Source: Closterium sp. Naga37s-1
Lineage: Eukaryota > Streptophyta > Zygnematophyceae > Desmidiales > Closteriaceae
Length of the DNA: 64,000 nucleotides
NCBI GenBank assembly: GCA_947471745.1
Contig: CANJKZ010000092.1
Location: 2,604,001 to 2,668,000 of the forward strand
Direction of reading: 5' to 3'
Shown: one piece after another, positions 34,714 to 44,136 of the stretch
How the letters are laid out: every line of letters starts with the position of its first letter
Position numbering within the stretch: the first letter of the stretch is position 1
Notes under the pieces: generated by a model
Told to the model about the DNA's origin: nothing
Database searches by the model: none
Seen by the model: only the letters and a program-made list of their open reading frames with translations
Translations under genes and position numbers: made by a program

Positions 34714-34718
34714 CGACA

Positions 34719-34843
34719 TGTCAGATTTATATGACATAGCTACTGTAGGCTATAGTGGGGTAGCACATATGGGGTACAGTTTTCTAGGGTTTACATTTGT
34801 ACCCAACTTTCCCTTAGTCATTCTCATTCCTCGTTTCTTCTCA
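34719..34843 (+). repeat. Copia-4 5' LTR (125 bp)
   Basis: TG...CA repeat of 42022-42146. TATA-like TTTATATGAC begins eight bases in. Confidence 0.95.
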
Positions 34844-34872
34844 TGGTATCGAGCAGGTTCCCTAGTGGGAAC
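34844..34872 (+). other. Copia-4 primer-binding site and hairpin
   Basis: TGGTATCGAGCAGGTTCC at 34844-34861, then stem GTTCCC (34857-34862), loop TAGT, GGGAAC (34867-34872). The stem overlaps the end of the site. Confidence 0.82.
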
Positions 34873-35800
34873 GATTCCTAGGGCCCACCACCACGAAATT
34901 TTTTTCCTGCCCGGAGCGCGCTTCGCTCCGGCCCGAGTCGCGCCCTGTGTGCTCTCCCTACCGTCGCGCCCTCGCTAGGCCCCTCACGGCCCCGTCGCGT
35001 CGCCCTTAGCGGCCCTCTCACGGCTCCCTAGCGCCGCCCTTACGGCTCGTCGCGCCGCCCTTACGGCCCGTCGCGCCGCCCTTACGGCCCGTCGCGCCCG
35101 TCGCGCCGCCCTCACGGCCCCTCGTGCCGCCCTTACGGCCCGTCGCGCCGCCCTTACGGCCCGTCGCGCCCGTCGCGCCGCCCCCACGGCCCCTCGTGCC
35201 GCCCTTACGGCCCCTCGTGCCGCCCTTACGGCCCCTCGCGCTACCCTTACGGGCCCTCCCGCGGCCCCTTCGGCCCCTCCCGTCGCCAGTCGGCCCCTTA
35301 CGGCCCCCTCGCGGCCCCTCGAGCCGCCTTCCGCGGCCTCCTCACGGCCTGTCGCTGCCCTCGACGGCCCCTCGTGGCGCCCTTCACGGCCTCTCCGCCG
35401 CTCTTCGCGGCCCCTAGCGGCCGGCAGCCGCCGTCCCTGAGGCAGCAGCCGCAGCCGTCTCTGCAGCAGCAGTCGCCACAGCTTCTGCGACTGCTGCCGC
35501 GGTCGTCACCAACCACACCAGCCGCCGAGCCGCCCAGCAGCCGAGCACCCGAGCCGCCGAGCCGTCCTGCAGCCGAGCAGCCGAGCCGCCGAGCCGCCCA
35601 GCAGCCGACCGCCGAACCGCCCGGGCCGCCGAGTTGCCGAGCCGCCCGAGCCGCCCGAGCCGCCGAGTCGCCCGAGCCGCCCGAGCCGCCGAGCCGCCCG
35701 AGCCGCCGTGTCGCCGACCCGCCGTCCTGCCGAGCCGCCGAGCCGCCCGAGCCGCCCTGTCCGGTAAGAGCAGCGCCTCTATCACTGCACTGCCCTTACC
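34873..35800 (+). repeat. Copia-4 GC-rich tandem-repeat leader
   Basis: A CCCTTACGGCCCGTCGCGCCG-like unit is repeated at 35000-35240, and a CGAGCCGCC-based unit at 35520-35760. A T-run lies near 34900. The arrangement mirrors the leaders of Copia-1 to -3 on the opposite strand. Confidence 0.85.
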
Positions 35801-35831
35801 CTACTGTTCGCACTGCTAGTCTACTGCTGTC

Positions 35832-38800
35832 ATGGCTACCCCTAGTGTCCTCGCCTTTGACGCTGAGGGTCGGGACATTGACTTTGACGTCTGGGTAGAT
35901 GACCTGCAGCTTTTCTTACAGTGCGATAGGGCAGACGGTCTCTCCCTCTTTGACCTCACCTCTGGTGCCTCTCCTGCCCCTGCTGCTGATGCCGACGCCA
36001 CTGTTCGCTCACAGTGGGCCACACGCGATGCTGCTGCACGTCTAGCTGTGCGTCGCCACCTGCCTACCTCTGAGCGTGCGCACTTTAGCCAGTACAAGAG
36101 TGCTCACACCTTGTACGACGCTGTAGTTGCGCGCTACTCCTCCCCTGCCACTGCTGCACTGAGCCGCCTCATGCAACCGTACCTCTTCCCTGACCTTGCT
36201 ACCTTTCCCACAGTCGCTGACCTCATTACGCACCTCCGCACTAGTGACACTCGCTACCGCGCTGCGCTTCCTGCTGAGTTCTGCGCCAAGAACCCCCCCC
36301 CCCATGTACATCACCCTCTACTACATAGTCACCCGGCTCCCTGACTCCCTTCGCGTAGTCAGGGACCACTTCCTCTCAGTTTGCCCCACCACTCTTACCG
36401 TTGACCTCCTCGAGAAGGCCCTCCTAGCAGCAGAGAAGAGCATAGTCGCTGTAGGAGCCTCTCGTGGTGACCCTCGCACCCCCGTCTTTGAGGGGTGTTC
36501 CCCCTCCCCCCTTTTGCCCTCTGTTGCCTCTGCTGCTGCGGCCAACCTCGTTGGTCTCGAGTCGGTCGGCGCTGCGTCTGCCCCGAGCGGGAGACGCCGC
36601 ACCGGCAAGGGCAAGGGGGGCAAGGGTGCTGGAGGGGCTGGCGGGGGTGGCGGAGGTGGCGGTGGCGGCAGTGGAGGGGGTGGGGGTGGTGGTGGGAGTG
36701 GTGGCGGGGGTGGAGGTGTCGGTGGCGGCAGTGGAGGCGGAGGCGGCGGCGGCGGTGGCGGTGGGAGCGGAGGTGGCGGAGGTGGCGGCGGTGGCGGAGG
36801 CGGCGGCGGAGGAGGTGGAGCTGGTCGGGGTGGCGCTGGGCAGAGGGTCGGCTCCGGTGGTGGTCAGCGCCAGCAGCAGCAGCAGCAGCAGCGGCAGCAG
36901 CGCACTCGTGACATCCCCCCCCCTCAGCAGCTCCGTGAGTGGTACGCTGCACGCCAGCGGGGTGGGGGTACTGGTCCGTGCACCTACGTCCTACGCACCG
37001 GCGACCGCGCGGGTGAGCAGTGCGGGGGTGCGCACTCCACCCAGCGCTGCTTTGGCCGCCTGACGGACGCTTGGTGTCACCAGTTCCCTGAGGCCACTGA
37101 GATCCCCCGCTGGGGCGAGCTGTCTAGGGCGGGTGTAGCTGTCTTTGACCTTGACTTTGATGCTATTCTTGCTGCCATGTATGCTGTGACTATTAGTGAT
37201 GAGGGTGACTGTTACCGGTGTTTTCCGCCCGACCCGGGCATTGAGACTGCTGCTCTAGGTACTGGTGAGGCTGCTGCTCTAGGTGCTAGCGAGGCTGCTG
37301 CTCTAGGTGCTCGTGCGTCTGCTCCCTCAGGTGCTGGTGAGTCTGCTCTCTCAGGTACTGCGTCGGCTTCGGCCTCCCACACCTTCACCCTTGACTCGGG
37401 GGCTTCTCGCTCCTTCTTTCGAGACCGCACCACACTCACGCCGCTTGGCCGGCCAGTTGCAGTCTCTCTGGCAGACCCCTCTGGGGGTCCTGTCCTTGCT
37501 CACTTCTCCACTGTCCTCCCGTGTCCGGCGGCCCCCTCTGGCACCCTGTCTGGTCTTTACCTCCCCTCGTTCTCTACGAACTTGGTGAGTGGTGCTGACC
37601 TACAGGATGCGGGGGTTCACCAGTTCACTCCTGCGAGTCAGCGGGTGACCCACTGCACGGACGCTCGGACAGGCCGACACCTGGCCACGTTTACACGTCG
37701 GCCGGGGTCGAGCCTGTACACACTGACCACTGCGTCTCCTCCAGTCACTGCGTCTGGTCAGGTAGCTGCGTCGGGTCAGGTGTTTGCTGCAGCGTCCAGG
37801 TCTGGTCCTGAGTCTGCCCCCTGTTCGTGTCGCCTCCTGTCGCACGAGACTCTCCTCTGGCACCACCGCCTTGGTCACCCCTCCCTGCTTCGTCTCCGAG
37901 GCATGGCCTCCCGTGTCCTTGTCTCTGGTCTTCCCCGGTCCCTCCCTCCCCTTCCTCCGGGGCCCGGCCCTACCTGCGTCCCTTGTGTCGAGGGGCGGCA
38001 GCGGGCTGCCCCTCACTCCTCCCAGTTTCCTCCGACAGAGGCCCCGCTGCAGACGCTTCACATGGACGTGTGGGGCCCGGCCCGCGTCCGTGGACAGGGT
38101 CACGAGCGCTACTTCCTGCTGGTGGTTGACGACTACTCGCGTTACACCACGGTCTTCCCCTTGCGCAGCAAGGGTGATGTCACTGAGGTGTTGATCGACT
38201 GGATCCGCGCAGCTCGTCTCCAGCTCAGGCAGAGCTTCGGCTCGGACTTTCCTGTTCTGCGTCTGCACTCTGACAAAGGTGGAGAGTTCTCCTCTGGCCT
38301 TCTACGAGCCTACTGTCGTGCACGAGGCATCCGCCAGACCTTCACGCTTCCGGACTCTCCACAGCAAAATGGGATTGCTGAGCGCCGCATTGGCATGGTC
38401 ATGGACGTCGCCCGTACGTCCATGATGCATGCGGCTGCCCCCCATTTTCTGTGGCCGTTTGCGGTTCGGTACGCGGCGCATCAGATCAACCTTCACCCCA
38501 GGGTCTCCATGCCGGAGACCTCCCCAGCTTTGCTGTGGACGGGGAAGGTTGGCGATGCGTCTGCGTTCCGTGTCTGGGGATCTCGGGCGTTTGTCCGCGA
38601 CTTGTCTGCGGACAAGCTGTCCCCTCGTGCTGCTCCTTGCGTCTTCCTTGGCTTCCCCCCTGACGCGCCAGGGTGGCAGTTCTACCACCCCACCTCTCGC
38701 CGTGTTCTGTCCTCCCAGGACGTCACGTTTGACGAGTCGGTCCCCTACTACCGCCTCTTCCCCTACCGCACTCCGTCCCTCCCCCCGCCACCGCTCTTCC

Positions 38801-41800
38801 TTGTGCCAGGTCCCCCCCCGGTAGACCCCCTTCCCCCTCAGGGTCCTGCCCCTTCAGGTGTGTCCCAGGTAGACCCAGTCGAGCCTGTCGAGGTTACTGG
38901 TGACTCTGGTGCTGCTGAGGGTGCTGAGCCTGGGGGTGCTGACTCTGGGGGTGCTGAGCGTGTGGGTGCTACGCCTGGGGGTGCTGAGCCTGAGGGTGCT
39001 ACTACTGGGGGTGCTGAGCCTGGGGGTGCTGAGCCTGGGGGTGCTACTACTGGGGGTGCTGAGCCTGGGGGTGCTACGCATGGGGGTGCTGAGCCTGGGG
39101 GTGCTACGCCTGGAGGTGCTGAGCCTGGGGGTGCGGAGCCTGAGGGAGCTGGGCCTGCTCGTGTGGCGTCTGGCGGTGCTGAGCCTGGAGGTTCTCCGGG
39201 TGCTTCGTCTAGGCGGGAGCCACTCTCTCCACAGGAGCTGCGAGAGTGGTTTGCCCGGCGCTGGAGGCGTGCTGCTGGAGCTGGAGGTTCTTCGACTGCT
39301 GAGGGAGCTGGTGCCGCGGGTCCCGGAGGTGCTCGTACTGGGAGTACTGGAGCTGCTGGGCCTGCGGGTACGCCTGGAGCTGGAGCTGCTGAGGGTGTTG
39401 GCACTGAGGCTCCTGCTGTCGGTCCTGGAGGCGGTCCTGCTGGGGGTGCTACTGGTGCTGCTGGAGGTACTGGAGCTGGAGGTGCTGCTGGCGCTAGTGC
39501 TGCCGCTGGGGGTACTGGTGCTGTCCCTGCTGTGTCTGGAGTCGCCGCGCGGCCTCGGCCGTACTTCGTTCCGCTCCTTCAGCAGGTTCTTGGTCTCCCG
39601 CCTTCTACTGGTCCTCCTCCTCCCTTAGAGTGTCCACAGCCTGTCCCGTCCCAGTTACAGTTACAGCCGGCCTCCACACTGCCCGCTCCTTCTCCCTACA
39701 CTGGTCCTACTGGAGGTCTGGCTGAGCGTCGTGAGCCTGCGTCTCGCCCTGCGTCGCCTGTCCGTCTTGCTCGCACTAGTGGCCGTGGTTCGCGTCAGCG
39801 TCCTCCTCCTGTCCCTGGCACGCACCGGATGTCTCTGCGTCCGTCCACTGCTCCTCTGCGTGCCCCTTTGCCTTCTCCTCCTGAGTCCTCTCTTCCTGCT
39901 CTTCCCGACCCGGAGTCGGACTCTCTTCCTGCTGCCAGTCCTACTCTCACGCGTCTCCTTGCTACTGTCGTCACTGACCCTTCCTTTGAGTCCACTGCTG
40001 CGTCTGCCCTAGTTGCTGAGCTCGTCGACTTTGCTGCTCGCTGTCGTCTAGACTACGCTGCTAGTCTTGTCGTTGAGTCTGAGTCTGTCTGTCCTCCGTC
40101 CGTCGGGGGTGAGTGTGCCCTTGGCACGGACGTCCTTGAGGACAGGCAGGAGGAGTTCCAGTGTTTGGCTGCTGCTTCACCTCATCTCGTGTCCGTACTG
40201 CTTACCCCTGAGGGAGACCCGGATGCACTTGACATCCCAACTCCGCGCTCTTACGCGGAGGCGATAGAGGGTCCCTACTCCTCTCAGTGGCAGGCAGCTA
40301 TGGACACAGAGATGGCTTCCTGGAAGTCCACAGGCACCTACGTTGACGAGGTTCCCCCGCCTGGGGCGAACATCGTCAGTGGCATGTGGATTTTCAGGGT
40401 GAAGCGACCGCCGGGTTCTCCGCCTGTCTTCAAGGCGCGTTACGTGGCTCGTGGCTTCAGTCAGCGGCAGGGAGTTGACTACTTTCAGACCTTCTCTCCC
40501 ACCCCGAAGATGACCACTCTTCGGGTACTGCTGCACATAGCTGCTCACCGCGACTACGAGCTGCACTCTCTTGACTTCAGCACTGCTTTCTTGCAGGGCA
40601 GCCTGCACGAGGAGATCTGGCTGCGTCGCCCACCTGGCTTCACTGGGTCTTTTCCTCCTGGCACCCAGTGGAGCCTCCGGCGGCCAGTCTACGGTCTCCG
40701 CCAGGCACCGCGTGAGTGGCACGACACACTGAGGACTACACTTGCGGCTCTTGGGTTTGCTCCCTCTACTGCTGACCCGTCGCTGTTTCTGCGCACCGAC
40801 ACTTCTTTGCCGCCGTTCTACATCCTCGTGTACGTCGACGACTTGGTCTTTGCCACAGCTGACACTGCTGGACTCGCCCACGTGAAGTCCGAGCTGCAGA
40901 AGAGACACACGTGCACAAACCTGGGTGAACTGCGCAGCTACCTTGGCTTGCAGATCACCCGGGACAGAGCACGCCGCACCATTACCCTGACTCAGTCACA
41001 CATGGTGCAGCAGGTCCTTCAGCGCTTCGGCTTCACGTACTCCTCGCCTCAGGCCACTCCTCTGCCTACTCGCCACTCGCTCTCAGCTCTGCCTTCGGAT
41101 GAGTCCGTAGAGTCGAGTGGCCCGTACCCAGAGCTTGTTGGCTGCCTCATGTACCTGATGACCTGCACACGACCTGACCTCGCATACCCTCTTAGCATTC
41201 TCGCACGCTATGTTGCTCCTGGGAGACACAGACCGGAGCACATGGCTGCAGCGAAGAGGGTGTTGCGTTACTTGTGCAGTACGTCAGGCATGGGGCTTGT
41301 GCTTGGAGGGCAGAGTCCAGTGGTCCTCACTGGGCACGCAGACGCTTCTTGGGCTGACGACCAGGCTACGCAGCGGTCGTCACAGGGTTACACCTTCAGC
41401 CTTGGTTCCGGCTCTGTTTCGTGGCGGGCTACCCGCTCGTCTTCTGTTCTCGGCTCCAGTTGTGAGGCTGAGATCTACGCCGGGGCCATGGCTGCACAGG
41501 AGCTTCGCTGGCTCACCTACCTGCTGGCTGACCTCGGAGAGCCGCCTCGTTCTCCTCCAGTGCTGTACGTAGACAACAAGGCCATGCTGGCCTTGTGTCG
41601 AGAGCAGAGACTGGAGCACAGAACGAAGCACATTGCTCTCCGCTACTTCCTTGCTCGTGAGCTACAGCAGCGTGGTCAGCTACGGCTTGCGTACGTGGCC
41701 TCTCAGGCCAACACTGCTGATATCTTCACCAAGGCACTTGCGCCTTGTGATCATCAGCGCTTCTGTACTCAGCTGGGTCTTGTGCCTACCTTGCCTCACT

Positions 41801-41814
41801 TGCTCACCCCTTGA
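35832..41814 (+). pseudogene. Copia-4 gag-pol, +1 frameshift in a C-run
   Basis: ATG at 35832. The first 155 codons follow Copia-2, then a run of 11 C (36293-36303), against 10 C in all four sister copies, shifts the frame just before the Met-Tyr-Ile segment. From there the frame is open to the TGA at 41812-41814, with every domain of Copia-2 in order: Cys/His motif, LDSGAS, LLWHHRLGHPS, HMDVWGP, HSDKGGEF (Lys for the usual Arg), QQNGIAERR, GGAEPGG-type linker, YVDDLVFA and HADASWADD. The lesion is a single base in a homopolymer, so a sequencing or assembly error is possible. If it is real, only a short Gag fragment is made. Confidence 0.93.
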
Positions 41815-42021
41815 CCTTGTTTGTACTGTTGCATATATATATACACCTGCTCTTGCTTGTCTAGCCTTATATATATATGTAATCCTGCATGTGAACTGGC
41901 CTTGTGGCCTTGACCTTGTGCTCGGAATGTGTGGTGACTTTGTGATCCACCCTGAGCTTGCTTTGCTTTGCTTGACTGGTCTTGTGACCCCTTGTTCTCC
42001 CCCACTTTGCCTATGGGGGTG

Positions 42022-42146
42022 TGTCAGATTTATATGACATAGCTACTGTAGGCTATAGTGGGGTAGCACATATGGGGTATAGTTTTCTAGGGTTTACATT
42101 TGTACCCAACTTTCCCTTAGTCATTCTCATTCCTCGTTTCTTCTCA
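42022..42146 (+). repeat. Copia-4 3' LTR (125 bp)
   Basis: Repeat of 34719-34843; one C/T difference. Preceded by the purine tract. Confidence 0.95.
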
Positions 42147-42151
42147 CGACA

Positions 42152-43340
42152 TGGCGTCGGACGTGCAGCACTACGTGTCCGCCTGCCCGACCTGCCAAGC
42201 AATGAAGTCATCACGCCAATGCCCAGCTGGACTGCTGCAGCCCCTCGAGCCACCCGAACGACCGTGGTAACATGTGACGATGGATTTCGTCACCGGACTG
42301 CCAGCTGGCGCAAGTGGCCACGACTCGGTACTGGTCGTCGTTGACCGATTAACGAAAATGGCGCATTTCGCACCATGCCGCACGACAATCACAGGCGAAG
42401 AAACAGCGAAGCTCTTCATCTCGACCGTCGTACGCCTCCACTACCTTCGGCGATCATCAGCGATCGAGATCCGAAGTTGACATTGAAGTTCTGGCAGGAA
42501 ATGTGGGCACAGTACGGCACCCGTCTGCAGTTTTCGTCGTCATACCACCCTCAAACCGACGGGCAGACAGAGAGGACAAACCAGACAATGGAGCAGTTGA
42601 TCCGCACGAACTGCCCCGACATCACCAAGTGGGAAGATTCGCTTCCCATACTCGAATTTGCGTACAACAACGCCCCGTCCGCGACGACCAATCAGTCGCC
42701 GTTCTACCTCAATTACGGGATAGATCCCGTGGTACCCTCTTCAACGACTCCCAAAAACCCGGTACCACGGTCGCAGCAGTTCGTCTCCGAACTTCAAGCA
42801 GCACGCGACAAAGCAGCAGAGTTTATACGGAAGGCTAATACTAACGCCAGCCGCTACGCCGACCGACACCGACGGAATTTACCCTTCTGTGACGGGCAGA
42901 TGGTCCTTCTGGACACGAAAAATCTTCGACTGCCCCAGCCTGCAAAACTACGTCCCCGCTACGTGGGACCCTTCCGCATCATTCGGATGCTGACCCCGGT
43001 CACAACGAAACTTCTCCTCCCGGACGATTGGAAAATCCACGATGCTTTCCACGTCAGCTTGCTCCGCCATTACGTGGCTCCGCATCCGTACGACGTCGCT
43101 CGACCCAACATCGCGCCAAGTGTCCGGCCTGTGGCAGACCCGACACTCCAGCCCTGGAAGATTTTGAATCATCGCATTCGTGCGACCCCGGCTGGACGCC
43201 ACGTCGACTTTCTCCTGCGATGGGTGGATCGCACAAGCGAAGATGACACGTGGGTCCCGGCCGACTCACTACAAGGCCACTTGGTGCTTCGGGATTGTCT
43301 TTCCCGCCGACGCGTGCCTGATATTGACCACCTTTCTTAA
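42152..43340 (+). pseudogene. Gypsy-1 integrase and chromodomain
   Basis: Resumes the integrase after Copia-4 with the Cys pair of the zinc domain (YVSACPTCQAMKSS), then the first catalytic Asp (TMDFVTGLP). A TAA replaces an expected codon just before it. A frameshift lies near 42450, after which the frame is open to 43340: ISDRDPKLT (second Asp), SSSYHPQTDGQTERTN (Glu), the C-terminal GPF/Y-type segment (RYVGPFRII) and a chromodomain (about 43160-43285, with FLLRWVDRTSEDDTWVP). The chromodomain marks it as a chromovirus; such domains are known to direct integration to modified histones. Confidence 0.9.
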
Positions 43341-43352
43341 AGGGGGGGGTAG

Positions 43353-43632
43353 TATAAGGAATTTTCCTAATTCCTTACTCAGGCACTCCGTACGCGTACA
43401 ATTCCAACTTTTCGGAGTTCAGGCTCGGTCCGCCGACCTCGCCTTCCGAACGTCCTTCGTGTCGCCTTCGGGTTTCCCAACCCCAAACCTGCACCCAACC
43501 TTCGCGCGACTCCGCGACCTCGGCCTAGCTAGCTTTGCTATATTATGCCTAGGCCTCGTTGTTTGCTCAGTAGTTGTAATCACTTCCGCGATATTGCATT
43601 CTGCGCACTCTTCTTTCATACAACTCATAACA
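43353..43632 (+). repeat. Gypsy-1 3' LTR (280 bp)
   Basis: Repeat of 23432-23711. Preceded by AAAGGGGGGGGTAG, the purine tract. Confidence 0.93.
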
Positions 43633-43895
43633 CCATCACGACGGAGGTAACATTCAAGCGACTCGCCCTGCAAAATCGCGTTCCTGTTACGTCCGTCCGT
43701 TTATCGAACGGTCCTCGTCCGGACGATTTGGGAGGGCAGTTTACGCAAAAAGTTCCATCAGCAGTCCGATCGTTGACAACGTCGGAAGTGCTCAAACGAG
43801 GAGTCAAACGAAACCCAACGAAGAAGATAACCACTAAAACGTCCGGACGGTAGCCCGTCCGGATGGGCAAAAGTGAAAAATGTTATACGCCCTTA

Positions 43896-44136
43896 GGAGA
43901 ACCAGTTGTTGTGATGGTGGGCTACTTTCGCCATGCAAGCCAGCGAGAATGTGGACTCCGCAGGTGTCCTTGTCGTTTCATATCAACCACAGAGCAAATC
44001 CTCAGATTGTAGTCAGTTTAGTCTACAAGTCCGTATGTTGCATTAGGGTTTCGAGTCGTGCTTGTAGGGAACGAGTCATCGAGGGAAATTCATCGACGGA
44101 TGCGCGTGCTGGTGGCGGCCGGCGAGGCGAGCAGCG
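43896..44136 (+). promoter_or_regulatory. presumed 5' region of the host gene
   Basis: 240 bp between MITE C and the chosen start codon. Base composition changes from mixed to strongly GC-rich near 44100. I see no clear TATA box; the assignment is positional only. Confidence 0.25.

Larger units (their letters stand above)
34719..42146 (+). mobile_element. Copia-4, short-LTR Ty1/copia element
   Basis: 7428 bp, LTRs of 125 bp (34719-34843, 42022-42146; one difference), perfect target duplication CGACA (34714-34718, 42147-42151). Inserted in the same orientation as Gypsy-1, inside its integrase. Leader 34873-35800, gag-pol 35832-41814, 3' untranslated 41815-42010 with TATATATATA tracts, purine tract CTATGGGGGTG at 42011-42021. 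Confidence 0.96.
23432..43632 (+). mobile_element. Gypsy-1 chromovirus, split by two copia elements
   Basis: 280-bp LTRs at 23432-23711 and 43353-43632 differ at about 12 positions. Their probable original TG start has decayed to CG and TA. Target copies CAATC (23427-23431) and CCATC (43633-43637) differ by one base. The internal order is PBS, gag with CCHC knuckle, protease, reverse transcriptase, RNase H, integrase, chromodomain, purine tract (43340-43349). Copia-3 interrupts between protease and reverse transcriptase, Copia-4 inside the integrase zinc-binding region. Without the two insertions it is about 5.4 kb. It is inactive, with several stops and frameshifts. Confidence 0.93.
23248..43892. 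mobile_element. Harbinger-like MITE C, split by a chromovirus
   Basis: The left end GGGCGTGTAACATTTT (23248) and the inverted right end (inward GGGCGTATAACATTTT, ending 43892) form a matched terminal repeat of about 16 bases. Both halves share CCGGAC-rich subterminal sequence. TTA follows the right end (43893-43895), as in MITE B, but the left flank is ACG, so the duplication is not confirmed. After removing the nested chromovirus the element would be about 450 bp. Confidence 0.65.
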
